Assembly: GCA_945859605.1 (NCBI GenBank)
Contig: OX243817.1
Location: 32,810,924 to 32,874,923, forward strand
Direction: 5' to 3'
Source: Lumbricus rubellus
Taxonomy: Eukaryota > Annelida > Clitellata > Crassiclitellata > Lumbricidae
DNA: 64,000 nucleotides
How positions within the stretch are numbered: position 1 is the first letter of the stretch; each line of letters begins with the position of its first letter. Below, piece by piece: positions 34,024 to 45,902 of this stretch. The translations under genes and the position numbers were made by a program. The notes under the pieces are model-generated. The model ran no database searches, was not told the origin of the DNA, and worked only from the letters and a program-made list of their open reading frames with translations.

Positions 34024-36160
34024 ATGGCAGAATATAGCCACATCGACAAAGATGGATCCGAACCAGAGTTCTCAAATTTTTTCCAACAGCTCTTATCACG
34101 AACACATTCTCAAGTGCTTCTATATACTGGCAGCTGTTTTGAACTTCCACTAATCTACTTCCTCGATAATATCACGGACCTTGACAATATCAGGTATCGT
34201 AGAAACATCTGTGCCATACCAAAAGGCGCAGTTGCTCCCAAAGACTTCAAAGGAATTCTACTCGTTATTCAGTTTGAACGATCACATCAAGGTTACGCAA
34301 AATTGTACTTTGAAAACAGCAATATTCCGTACATATTTGTAAAGATTCCAGAAGAAAGACCGGCAGTGTTGGAAATGTTACTAAAAAAAGCGGATCTTAC
34401 TCGACAAATATTGGAGACATCACATAGGCCTTCTTTAACAGATGTGTCTTCTGATTACAGCTACACAAGTAAATGGTTAGACAATTTTCAGGGATTTTCT
34501 CGAGATTTGGTTGATGCGATTTGGTGTCCATATTGGCCTGAGGAGGCAAATGAATGGAAATTCAGACAGCGACTAAATAAATGGCCATCACCTAGCATTA
34601 TCAATAAAATAGTCAACAGTGGATGTCAATTAGTTGCCAAGCCTCACCAGCAAAGCCAAGTTATTGCAAACGAATGGCGATTCTCTTTCTCAAATGCGGA
34701 ACACATTTTAGTCCACACTTGGAGCGATAGACAGATGTATGTCTATCATATTCTACGACTGGTCAAGAGCGACGTCGTGAGAAGGTGCGGCGGAAAGAAG
34801 TTGACTTTTCTCACTACATATCACTTCAAAACTTTAATGTTCTGGTCATGTGAAGAAAGACCCAAAGAATTCTGGTTGCCACACAATATAGAATCATCAG
34901 TTAAGGAATTAATACTCGTCATGATTGAATGGTTGATAAGTAAGCAGTGTCGAAACTACTTCATGCCAGGTAACAACATGCTAGATCATTTGCCAGACGA
35001 CCATGACTTTGAAAGAGAAGTTCAGTTCCTTATCGAATCTGCAAATGTAGTTGATGTGTACATTTCAAACACTGTTCCTTTCACATACGACCCCAAGCAT
35101 GACCTTCGAAAAGAGTTTGTTTTCTGTTCGCATTCCAACCAATTTGCTCTTAGCTGTGCATTTGAGAACAAGTTACTGTCACATTATTGATTTTTTAACG
35201 CCCGGAAGACGGATGTATTCGCCCATCAAAGCACTCGAGAAAAGTCGTTTATTCCGATACGATATGTTTAACTTGTTTCAGTGCCTAAGAATCCATCGGC
35301 GTCTTATTTTGGCCAAGGACCTGAAAACTAAAGTGAATGGGTTGCAAGAAATCAATGAAAGTTTCCAACTGGCCAACAAGAACCAGTTTGATGGATTCGT
35401 GCGTGTCGATATTTCGCCTATGGACAATTTCCACGCGATACTTACAAAGTTGTTACGAATTAACATAGATAGCAGCAATAATAATTGCGACTAACAGACA
35501 GCGGATTCCATTTCTCTGCATCAACATTCATGGCGACGAAAATTATGCTACAGTAGAACTGAATTCAGGCAACGATTTCACGTCGCGAGCTTTGCGGAAT
35601 CGTTCGTCAATATGCTGAATGAACAGATACCGAAGCCATCTTGTTTTCACACCGCTGCATACGAAGCAAATTTTTACTGGACAATTTTTCAAGACGAAAG
35701 AAATGACATGCATGTTGAGGGCTGCGGACAGGCATTGAAGATTTGTGAGAAATGGCTTTCTTATGCAAAAACACTTCAAGGTAGTATTTCCTTTTTTATG
35801 TTCTATGGCGAGAAGGAACTGCCAATAATAATTTCAAATCAATGGTCTGTCATCTTTGACAGAAACATTCAAATTGTTTTTGGCTTTATGTCGCTTTTCA
35901 AAGGAATAGTAAGTCATGGATTTCCCTCAAATTATTATTCTAAGATGATAAATGCAAGCAACGGTTTGGATCCTCTTCTTCTTCACGTTTATCCAATAGA
36001 TTTTCTTGGATATATAAGGTATCAGTGTAAATTTTATTTGAGTGAATTTTTAGTGCTGAACGACTCCTTCACGATAAATATGCAGCAGGACATTTCAAGA
36101 TTACTTTTGTACACGGCCACACGTATCAGCACCTGGACCAACCACTCGAAACGCTATTGA
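34024..36160 (+). pseudogene. cGAS-like receptor / Mab-21 domain protein, copy 3 (broken)
   Basis: Paralogue of copy 1 with the same N-terminal motifs: YTGSCFELP, TDLDNIRY, SRDLVDAIWC, CPYWPEEANEW, WRFSFSNAE, TTYHFKTLMFWSCEE and RNYFMPGNNMLDHL. The frame starting at 34024 fails near 35115, where four extra bases (GTTT after GAGTTT) relative to copy 1 shift the reading by one; it then stops at 35188-35190. The shifted frame carries the rest of the protein but meets an in-frame TAA at 35492-35494 inside the Asn-rich linker. After that stop the same frame runs open to a TGA at 36158-36160, keeping HTAAYEANFYWTIF. The first 360 or so residues, with the whole catalytic fold, are undamaged, so a truncated product is possible. 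An assembly error could mimic one lesion but hardly both. Confidence 0.85.
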
Positions 36161-36334
36161 TTTTGACTGCTTGGTGCTTTCTATTATGATTATGATGAAG
36201 GTATGCGGGTTATAATGTGTCTTTTTCAAGGAACGATGTCTACTTTTTAGGCTACGTCCTTGAACTGTTCTTAGAATTTGCAATTAGTCAGCAGGCCCCT
36301 TCTCAATCACAAATGGAACCTACAAATGTTCCAC

Positions 36335-36569
36335 CAGGGTCCAGGGGCGGATACAGAGATTTTTGAAGAGGGGCAACTTTTTGGTCTTGGGTGAAATTTT
36401 TTTTATTTGGTCTTGCTCCAAGAAATCTGATGACCTTTTTTAATCAGGCCCTATGCTACTATTTCTCTCTCTATACGCTTTTCCGCTGCATTAATTGAAA
36501 GCTTGAAGCCCCATGAAGGTGGCCACGGTTTTGCAAATTTCTAAATGGAACCCTCTGGATCCGCTTATG
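36335..36569. mobile_element. Degenerate hAT-like MITE
   Basis: Left end has CAGGGGCGGATACAGAG, right end CTCTGGATCCGCTTATG, approximate inverted repeats of a hAT type. Flanks TGTTCCAC (36327-36334) and TGTTCCAA (36570-36577) match at 7 of 8 positions. Confidence 0.65.
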
Positions 36570-36826
36570 TGTTCCAAAGAGTCAACACTGATAAGACGTC
36601 TCTTTTAATATATTTAAAACCAATCGGTGAAAGTGAATTCACTGTGATAGAATAAGCAAATGTCGCTTAACTCTCAATGTTTCATTCAATCGACAGAAGC
36701 TACCAATGACAATTTTCCGTGGATGGTTAGAAAGTTCTAAACGTTATATTCATGTCATTCTTTTTTACTTTGTCAGTGAATTATAAATGGATTTGTATGT
36801 TCTTTTCAGATTCATGCGACACACAT

Positions 36827-37641
36827 GGTGTACGGACCATTGCTCATAGGCTCATTGCTCATAGGCTCATTGCTCATAGGCTTATTGCTCATATGGCTCA
36901 TTGCTCATAGGGTCTATTGCTCATAGGTCCTTTTGCTCATATGGCTCATTGCTCATAGGGTCTTTCGCTCATAGGTCTTTTTGCTCATATGGCTCATTGG
37001 TCATAGGGTCGTAATAAAATACAAGTAAAATTAGTCAAATGAAGGTACATAAAAGAAAACACTGATTGAAAATATAAAGATACATTTGATAGACAAAATA
37101 CATTTAATAGAACTGTTCAAGTAAAAGCTTGATAACTAACCACTAGAGGTGAAATTGTTCAATTATAAAAACGTTACACTTTTTAACAAGTAGATAGTTC
37201 ACTACTTCACATGTAAATTAAACAACAGGATTGTTCATTGTCTTATATGTCCACTTACACATAGTTGACTACTTAAAACTAACCACTGTAATAGGTGAAA
37301 TTGTTCAATTATAAAAACGTTACACTTTTTAACAAGTAGATAGTTCACTACTTCACATGTCAATTAAACAACAGGATTGTTCATTGTCTTATATGTCCAG
37401 CGATTCTATTAGTCTACCAACGCTAATTGTCCCTAATTGATAAGCACAAACTAAGGCGTGAAGACGGTCACCTATGAGCAATGGTGTATTTGTTTTAGAC
37501 ATAGGCCAAAGTTCATTGATTTTAGGCATATGACCGATGAGCCTATGAGCAATAGACCCTATGAGCAATGAGCCGTATGAGTAATAAGCCTATGAGCAAT
37601 CAGCCTATGAGCAATCAGCCTATGAGCAATGGTCCTAGAGC
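36827..37641. mobile_element. Foldback-like element with tandem-repeat arms (TTGCTCATAGG type)
   Basis: The left arm (36834-37016) is a run of about ten units of CTCATAGGSTCATTG type; the right arm (about 37465-37635) carries the same units inverted (CCTATGAGCAAT). The outer tips are GGACCATTGC and GCAATGGTCC. The flanks carry the 10-bp direct repeat CGACACACAT at 36817-36826 and 37642-37651. The interior has a direct duplication of about 130 bp (37127-37257 and 37270-37402) and no coding frame. Tandem-repeat arms and a 9-10-bp target duplication are the architecture of Foldback/Mutator-type elements. Confidence 0.75.
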
Positions 37642-37661
37642 CGACACACATAGCCCATATA

Positions 37662-37842
37662 CAGGGTGGGTCATAAAAAAGTAACCCCCTACGGTTTTTC
37701 CCCCATATCTTGGCCAGAAATAAGAATTTCGAAATTAAATTTTACAGGCTTAAAGACCATTCATATTTACACATGATGGCCAGATTTCATCATAATATTT
37801 TAAACATACCAAAAGTTATACCACTTTTAGTGAGGCCCCCCT
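37662..37842. mobile_element. Mariner-like MITE fragment
   Basis: Starts CAGGGTGGGTCATAAAA after TA and follows the arm of the 8087-9258 element (ATATCTTGGCCAG, TTTTACAGGCTT, TGATGGCCAGATTTCATC). The other arm is missing. Confidence 0.8.
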
Positions 37843-38186
37843 TTGGGCTGATAGGCATGCTTTGTAAGTTGCTATTAGCACCATGACTTGTGTTGCTGGC
37901 TGTTTGTTTTGTTAGTAGGCCTAGTTAAGTTTGATGTTAATTAAATTAAATGCATAACTTGTACAGTCATGTTAAGCGCAGTGCGTTTGCAGGCGCTCAA
38001 GTAAAGAAAAAATCGATATAAAAATATGTTCTGGTAAGATAATATGCATGTAATGAGACATCAATGGAAATTATTTCAACTGAAGAACTCTCTTGCAACC
38101 TATAATTGGCCTTCACGAAAAATGCTTCACAGCCGCTCGTATCAAAGTCAACTTTCGTGATTAAAATAGCCTACTGATCATAATAA

Positions 38187-38500
38187 CCTTATCGCAGTGT
38201 TTTTTTTATACATATTTTAAATTATTTGGCAACCTAGAAATTGCAAGCATTGCCTTTCCGTTTTGCGGCAGTAATTAGGCAGCTAATTAGTCATTATTTA
38301 AAATTAGTTCTTACCTGGTTTCGTATGGTGTTCCTGCATCACGGTACTGAGATTGGCGTTGCGGATGTTAGCACACGATTGCGATCCATTTAAATGTCGG
38401 ATCATGTGTTAGGAGGTCTATAATAAGACAGTGTAAGATGCAAATAAAATAATATTGACTTTGGTGGAGACTACTGTAGTGAATAAAAGATTATCAAGTT
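38187..38500. repeat. Direct duplicate, first copy (about 310 bp)
   Basis: Begins ACCTTATCGCAGTG and ends GTGAATAAAAGATTAT; repeated at 38688-38998 with few differences. The copies are separated by a (TAA)n tract. Confidence 0.85.
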
Positions 38501-38595
38501 ACGTGTCACCAACAGTCAAGTTCGGTCACCGTTATCATATGATTCAGACCTCAGCTGCAATACATGCCACGCGTGTAAAGGGTCTAGTAATAGCC

Positions 38596-38597
<2 letters not shown>

Positions 38598-38672
<75 letters not shown>
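38598..38672. repeat. (TAA)n microsatellite
   Basis: About 25 perfect ATA triplets. Confidence 0.95.
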
Positions 38673-38678
<6 letters not shown>

Positions 38679-38687
38679 AACCATAAA

Positions 38688-38998
38688 AACCTTATCGCAG
38701 TGTTTGTTTATAATTATTTTAAATTATTTGGCAACCTAGAAATTGCAAGCATTGCCTTTCCGTTTTGCGGCAGTAGGCCTAATTAGGCAGCTAATTAGTC
38801 ATTATTTAAAATTAGTTCTTACCTGGTTTCGTATGTTGTTCCTGCATCACGGTACTGAGATTGGCGTTGCGGAGGTTAGCACACGATTGCGATCCATTTA
38901 AATGTCGGATCATGTGTTAGGAGGTCTATAATAAGACAGTGTAAGATGCAAATAAATATTGACTTTGGTGGAGACTACTGTAGTGAATAAAAGATTAT
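38688..38998. repeat. Direct duplicate, second copy
   Basis: Same block as 38187-38500; it ends exactly where the LINE fragment at 39002 begins. Confidence 0.85.
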
Positions 38999-39001
38999 AA
39001 G

Positions 39002-39531
39002 GAACCAGCTGGCCTTTCTCGGACTGATGGCAAGAGACCGGATGGCCTCACTCTAATTCCCTGGCATTCTGGGCGTAGCCTATTATGGGATGCCACAGTG
39101 ACCGATACTTTGGCTATTTCATACTTGCCAGCAACTTCAGCTACGGCAGGTGCTGCTGCAGAGCTTGCAGCTGCAAGAAAAGAGGCGAAATACAGAGCAT
39201 TCCTTGCAACACATGTATTCGTTCCTCTGGCCCTCGAAACTCTTGGGCCCATCAATAGCACTGGTCTTTCTTTCATTTCTGATCTTGGACGCAATCTTAC
39301 TCGGATTTCCGGAGACCCGAGAGAAACAAGCCACCTATTCCAAAGGCTTTCAATTATTATTCAGCGATTCAATGCCGTTGCTTACCACAGCACTTTTGAC
39401 TCGCCAGAATTGGATGAAGCGTAGCCGTTCCAGAACCCACCAACTAACAGTCTCCGGACAATTTTTTGAAATCCCGAGGGATCCTAGGTACCTCGGGTAA
39501 AAAAAAAATAAAATAAAATAAAAAATAAATA

Positions 39532-39612
<81 letters not shown>
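39002..39612 (+). mobile_element. LINE 3' fragment: nuclease-like C-terminus and tail
   Basis: An open frame from 39002 to TAG at 39422-39424 encodes the end of a non-LTR retrotransposon polyprotein: [39 protein letters not shown] and [14 protein letters not shown]. The P-D...W-D-A-T...A-x-x-K-x-x-K-Y arrangement resembles a PD-(D/E)XK restriction-like endonuclease. The same protein ends the element at 49310-50720. The 3' tail has GGATCCTAGGTACCTCGGG, then an A-rich stretch and a long (ATT)n tract (39528-39612). Confidence 0.8.
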
Positions 39613-40114
39613 CACAGGGGTCAAAACCCGTCATATGTCGGTTTTTGACCTTTTCACCTTTTCATTTAGTCATATGCTACAATGAACAAGCTCTAAAATG
39701 CTTTCAACAGAATGAAAATATCTTTCTTCTTTCTAACTGAAGTTATGCTCGTTTGATTCTTTCATTAGTTTATAGAGAGAAAACCAAACAAAAAAATTAC
39801 TGAATATTCGTGTAATCCAAGTCTACTGAACCTACTAAGTTATTATTCTGCAATTGCTCTGGGCATTAAAGGCATATATTCGTAATCAGAGAACGCAAAC
39901 GGCATCAAAATCGGTTCACTAGACTACTTCGCAAATTAGGGCGAATTCACAGTCACATGCTGAACTGAAAAATAAACTGCATTCTTGACCCCTCTCGTCT
40001 ATTTCAGCATCTAGCGCAATATCTAGGAAACGACAAACGACGGGTTTCGAGGTCCGACGTCACAGATGAGAAGCTGAACGAAGGAATCCGTTCAAACCGA
40101 TTAGTCTAACTAGC
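39613..40114. other. Unassigned sequence before duplicate block A
   Basis: No gene or element recognised. Confidence 0.35.
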
Positions 40115-40330
40115 AGACTCGTTGGGATCAAACTGCACAGTGATTAGGCCTAGATTAAGAGCATGGGTAAGGATCACAGCAGAGTTATGAGACAGAGAGC
40201 GAGACCTAACCCGTAATTGACGTAAGCTTACACTTTCAGTATCATAATTATTACGCTAGCTATACGGGTGTAGCTGATTTCTGCTATGAGAGAAAATAAG
40301 CTCTTGTCCGGGAAGTTAACTACCACTAAG

Positions 40331-42177
40331 TCCCGGACGCATATAGGCATTCCGTACCCGATTTCGTAGCATTGCAAACCATAACGCCTTTTCATTGGCC
40401 GGTTCTAGATTATGAATATTCATAACCAATGACGCGTTTAGTGCCTTCTCGTGCGCTGTTGTTGCTGTTGTTGTTGTCATAATGGCATACGGGGGAAAAT
40501 GGCCGATTGCGGTGCGCATAAAGTTATAAGGAGTTTCCATTCGATAGTGAAATAATCGAAAGTCGGAAAGTGTGAAGGTAGACTTCTAATCAGAGCAAAA
40601 ATAAAATGCAAAGGTTACGCGTTGTTACGTGCGTGTCAGCGAATATGTCATCCACCAACTGATCGCTTCAATAATACGCTGTGGTCAACAGCTATAGTCC
40701 TATGTGATGCATCAGGCGTCTGCTTTGTTGAATCATAGCCTCCTGCGATACCAAAAATCAAAACTGCACTACAGAAGTCATTACATTAGATTTTACTAGA
40801 CTTCAGTTACCTAAATTCGCACCAGTTGAAATTAGTGTTGCACACGTTCCCAATTGTAACTTTAAAAGCTCTAGGTTTATTCAGTTTTTGTGAACTGTCT
40901 CATTTTCCATGCCTACTGTTCGACAACCAGTAATATTTCGAGCTTAAGTACAGTAGTTCATGTCAATCTCAGTTCTAGTGAAAATCATCCTAAATTTTAA
41001 ACCTATGCGTAGTCCATGCGCAATTGAATATAGGCCTAGATGCGTTTTATTAAGATGTGTGACGGTTATCTTCATTCAAATTATTCAAATTTGATTATTT
41101 TGAATCACGATTCAGAACCCTTTGCATCCACGTTCACAGACCTTCTAATTCCACGATCTGACTTCCTGACAGGAATAGATTTGTAGAAACACTTCTGTAC
41201 AGTTAAAAACTAGCAAAAGGCCATTGTCCTCTGATTGGAAGTAATTTACCATGGAAGATGGGAAAGGAAAGAAGGGGTTGGTTGTGGCGTTGTGCAGTTA
41301 TAAAAATTCTTTAAAACACTCCTGTAAGAGTGAACGTTACTGCTGAATTATGAATAGCCTAAGTAGGCCTGCCAATAAAAGCATTAATAGGAATGCAAGT
41401 AGCCCTATGGCTTTACATAATAGAAAGGCATTTGCTAAAAGCATCAGTGTTAGCCTAATCTGTTATCATTGCTCATCAATAATATTATCTTTATTCAACA
41501 ATACGGTTGACAGGCCGCAACCTATAGTATGATGACAACTTGTCACGATTCAGACATATCGAAGTCCCAGCATGTATAGCTTGACCTACCTGCCAATTGC
41601 TTACATTTTAAATACAATTATTAAACTAAAATCGGGTGTTTAAAATTTTAGATGAGGCAGTATAATAATAATTTTCGTCTATTCAAGAATCCGCTTGAAA
41701 GACCGAAATCGGTTACAGTGTACAATTATGCAGTTGAAACAGTTTGCAGGAACTCAGATTACAGAATACATAAATCTTAACTATACTAGCTGAACAGACA
41801 GCCTGCACTAGGCTACATGGAGCTAAAAGCATATCCGCCCAATAATAAATCACGCAACGCAGCTTTATCCCATTATATGCAAAACTGTTTTGGTGTAGGC
41901 TATCTATTTATTAAAGCACTTTATAAATCTTAGCAGGTAACTGCCATAATTATAGCCTATATACTATAGGTCTAATGAACGCAAAGGCTGCGAGTTATTA
42001 AACATTATAGCCTAAGATTATTGATATTGCCAACGCAAGCCGCAAAGTCTGTAAACAAAACGTGCTTAATGATGTCACTGGTTATGAATATTCATAATAT
42101 GGGATCGGCCAATGAGAAGGCGCTAAAGGCTAACAATGCTACGAAATCGGATACGGAATGCCTATATGCGTCCCGGA
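40331..42177. mobile_element. 1.85-kb element with ~110-bp terminal inverted repeats, non-autonomous
   Basis: The left end (CCGGACGCATATAGGCATTC...) and the inverted right end match over about 110 bp, including GATTTCGTAGCATTG, a CATTGGCC block and ATGAATATTCATAA. Block B lacks it: there ACTAAGTCCC joins directly to TGACTGAATTC. No transposase frame is seen inside, and the target duplication is not clear. Superfamily unknown. Confidence 0.75.
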
Positions 42178-42962
42178 CTGAATTCAAGATGGTTACACGC
42201 GAGAATGTTTCCTCCACCAGGCGTCAGACAATATTCGCCGGTGTCACGAGATATTCTATACCCCGGTATACCCCTTAAAGCTATGTGGGGGATGAATCAA
42301 TCTATCTTCCCCGGATGCATTCCATCCCAATTACGCGTATAATGTTGAGAAAATCAGAATGTATGCTCCAATCTAAATTTAAAGTGACTCTAATTGTTTC
42401 AAGTGTCCTAAATAATGCTCAAAGCAAGGCAACTTGAATTTACTTAGTGGCTCTATGTGTTATTAAGCGTTCTAAATGTTCTAAGTGCTCTAAAACCAAA
42501 ACAAGCAATATTATCTAGTAGGAATAAGCATACCTGCTAATGTCGTTGCTCTAAACAAAGCAGATGGAAGTTAATTTGAAAGATAAACAAATTGATTCTA
42601 AGCTAACACGCGAAAGTGACTTTTCAACTTCTCTTCATCTGGTGGTATACGGTTTACACGGGTGACACTCTATTTCGTGACACCGGCCGTCTGCCACCAC
42701 CCAGGCACGGGATTTGAATCCTAAAGGCGTAAAGAAGAAGGTGATTGGATGCTGGCCAAGCGGAAACTGTTTGCGAAAACATAGCATGGCAAAAACTGCT
42801 GAATGGGAGCCATGGCAGTATAACGTTGGTAATTTGAGGTAATAATTATACACCATTAGGCTACACCTCACAATATTGCATATTGTTATTGCATAGAAAT
42901 CTAGTCACTATAAAATCATTATGGCGCTAAATTTTCATTCCATGCCTGCGTACTGCATACTT

Positions 42963-43131
42963 CCCTGCTTTGGCAAAAGGAAGCAAGTCCAGTTTCGGGT
43001 CAAAATAACATTTTGGTATAGATCTAATTTTGGTTCATGAAGGAAGCCTAGCTTTAAAACTGACCGAATTGTTTTTCGCATTTTTCTCAGAAACTGAAAC
43101 CTGTGACTTTCTTCCTTTTGCCAAAGCAGGG
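42963..43131. mobile_element. 169-bp hairpin MITE in block A
   Basis: Arms CCCTGCTTTGGCAAAAGGAA and its inverted copy TTCCTTTTGCCAAAGCAGGG. In block B the same site holds a different insertion (53979-55172). Confidence 0.75.
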
Positions 43132-44235
43132 CAGCATTATAATAGGCCTGAATAAAAAAAGCGGTTTCACTTGGCGTTTCCATAAAATCTCTCTAGCCTA
43201 CCTTTGTAGTTCTATTTCAATGCAACAGAGATAGATAATAAGTCATAGACTTATTGAGACTAAGAAAAGACACGTTGAACCATTGTGGTGGAATAAAAAT
43301 AAAAAGCATAATATCGTACGTATACATTTCAACATGACCGCACCATTGAAATCATACTCCTTTGCAGCAGAGCGCTGTCCTAAATGTTGCGGTTAAAACA
43401 GGTCAGACGGAACCGAAGCGAACTCAGACACTTGTAACATTAGTCTACATTAAAATACAATGGGCCTGCCTTTGATTTTGTATCGCAGCGTCTACCGCGA
43501 CGGATTCCGCGTAGTATAAGCTTACTGCTGTAGCTGATACTAGGTTGTACTAAGATGGGCAAATACCTATCAGTCTGCGTTTTGCTGATGATAATCTTGT
43601 CGTGATCGCAGGGTCGCCGTACAAACTGCAGGGCCTGGCAGACAGAACATCGTGCTTGACAGAGGTAGGAAGTTTGGACTCGGAATAAACGTTTTAAATG
43701 GTAATACACAGGGCTTAAAACTGTCTAGCCTAATTGCCAGCCTGCCAGGTTAACAAAGTTTGGCAACGTTTTTAATGACGTAGGTTTGTGCAAAAAAATT
43801 TTACAGGTAGGGCCTACGACGTAATAACCTTGCCGCAGAGTTTGATATAATAAACGCACTTTCTTGAAATGTGACACCTGTGCACAGAAATGATAGCTTA
43901 ACATTTTGGTGTAAATTAATATATGATATCTCTGAAATTAAATCTTTGCCAGGTTAACAAAGTTTGGGAACGTTTTTTATGGGCCACCCGGTATATATAT
44001 GTCGAGAAAGACGATTGGCGAAAGAGCGAAAAAAATAATGAAACTACTAAGGCCATTTGTCACTCCATTGCTGGTTTGTATTGGTGCCTACGCACAGAAG
44101 AATTCTGTTTGCTGAGCCGATTCCAAAGAATAGCGGGAGGGACCAGACGCGATAAAATTCCTAGTGAGGTAATGAGGTAATGGGGAATGATTTGTGACAT
44201 AATGTTAGCGCATCGGATGCGTTAACCAAGTGAAA

Positions 44236-44438
44236 GATATACATGTATATGCGAACTTGGATCGGAAAATGTAGGACTACCAGGGCTGCATGGTGATGAT
44301 GATGGTTGGTGTTGTAATTGGCAAGAACATTTTGAATTGGCTGAGCGGGTTTCGTTTAAGCTGAATCCATCGTATTGCAGAGGAGAGACGCAGAGGCGGA
44401 GTTTTGTGGTGAATACTACACCGTGGTTCATTAAAAAA
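44236..44438 (+). CDS. Candidate upstream exon of cGLR copy 4, unrecognised
   Basis: An open stretch ends at a strong donor (AAAAAA/GTAAGTC). The peptide reads CELGSENVGLPGLHG, then DGWCCNWQEHFELAERVSF, then KLNPSYCRGETQRRSFVV and TTPWFIKK. A paralogous stretch occurs at 56595-56799 in block B. Of the base differences between the two, about six fall at silent third positions and about five change residues, which is compatible with past selection on this plus-strand frame. I do not recognise a domain; three Cys and many aromatics suggest an extracellular or zinc-bound fold. The true 5' end is unknown, and it may instead be an element end, because an inverted copy lies at 45005-45190. Confidence 0.4.
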
Positions 44439-45190
44439 GTAAGTCTTTTCAGATATCTCTATTGTCTGACAATGAATCATACTAAAATTTTCCCAATATT
44501 TGGATAATTGAAAAAAACCCAATATGATTCCAACATATCATGTCATAAATTTGAACGGAAAGAAAAATATGAATCTTTCAACTTCATCTGCCGAAATTTA
44601 AGTCTTCAGCAAGTCTGTTACGATTGGTCGTTTCCATATGACCTTCAGTGATCCTGGAGTGAAAATTAACGGTCTATTATCGCAACGTTCTGCTGTCATT
44701 TCATCTTCTATCTGTTATCATAAAGTCTATCGCCCCAGAAGGTTATATTCTTTTTCAACAGAATTGTTCCAGCCCACAGAGCCAGGGAAACTATCGAAAT
44801 GCTAACAGGAGAGACACCAGACTTCATTTCTCCCACATTATGGCTTCCGAACAGTCCACCTTTAAATTCTATCGCATATAACATTTTCTTTATTTAAGTA
44901 ATCATTCAATACTACTTAGAGTTTCATCACAAACATATTAGAGACTGTTTTCATGTTTGGAGCACTGTGCTAGAAAATCCAAGAGAAAATTGCTAGTAAA
45001 CTTAAATTTCAGCAGATGAAGTTCGAAGATTCATATCCATTCAAAATAGTAAAGATGATATGTTGAAATAGAATTGTTGGTTCAATTATCTAAATATCGG
45101 GAAACTTTTAGTATGATGAATTAATTATCAGGCATTAGAGATATGAAAAACAGTACGGCTCACTTTTTATTGAACCACGGTGTGTAGTTA
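44415..45190. repeat. Inverted repeat pair upstream of cGLR copy 4
   Basis: 44415-44605 matches the inverted complement of 45005-45190: CACCGTGGTTCA, ATCATACTAAAA, GATAATTGAA, AACATATCAT and CAACTTCATCTGC recur in order. The spacer is about 400 bp. The same structure in block B (about 56780-57000 and 59090-59310) has a 2.1-kb spacer. Confidence 0.8.
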
Positions 45191-45902
45191 TGAATATGCC
45201 ACAACGTAGATCTATAATTAGAAAACTTAGCAGGCCTAAAATTGTGCGAAGTGCGCAATCTTCTCCATGTATCATTGCTAGAGTAAAGTTTCTTTAAAAT
45301 ATGTGCATGGTGAAGGTCTTGATGGATAGACCTACGTGTCTCAAGCCTGCATCCGGTGTTCATATCGCGTTGTTTGCAATGAAATTTGTATTTTACCGAT
45401 GAGCTACCGGTACAGGTCCCTTTTGGGTCTACGAATTTTCATACTGTAGCTTGTGTGCTAAGCATGGCAATTAAATTTCTTTCAACAGCAGATTTAAACA
45501 TCAGGTTATTTTAAGTAACATGCAGCGTCTGTCTTGCAATGTAAATGTAATGTAAATATACGAGAATATCTCAGTGCCCACAAAGTCACGTCTGGGAGAC
45601 CAGCTAAATCACCGGCGCTATACTAATTCAAGTCCTCAATAGCCAGAGTTGCCATTTTCGTTCCGTTGTCAGGTCAAAATCCGTGGAACTCAAGCCGAGG
45701 AGACAGCATGGTGCTGCGGTGGTATGCCTTGTCTTCTGCTGTAGTCTACAAGGCAACAGTCACAATTGGATCTGGCACTAAAAATTAAATGTGCAAACAT
45801 TATTGATTATCAGAGAACGTATAATCTACTCTACGAAGGAATTTTGTGCTTCTATGTAGATGAAGTCAGCTGTACATCTTTAGATTTCATCAGGTGCTCA
45901 AG

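Noticed and set aside
35051..35494. Apparent separate gene inside cGLR copy 3
   Set aside because: It is the continuation of copy 3 after a frameshift, as alignment with copy 1 shows.
39350..39634. Poly-Asn ORF
   Set aside because: Translation of the (ATT)n tail of the LINE fragment.
45894..45902. GTG as the start codon of cGLR copies 4 and 5
   Set aside because: The GTG follows an AG acceptor directly, and the ATG nine bases later matches the start position of copies 1 and 3; eukaryotic initiation at GTG is unlikely.
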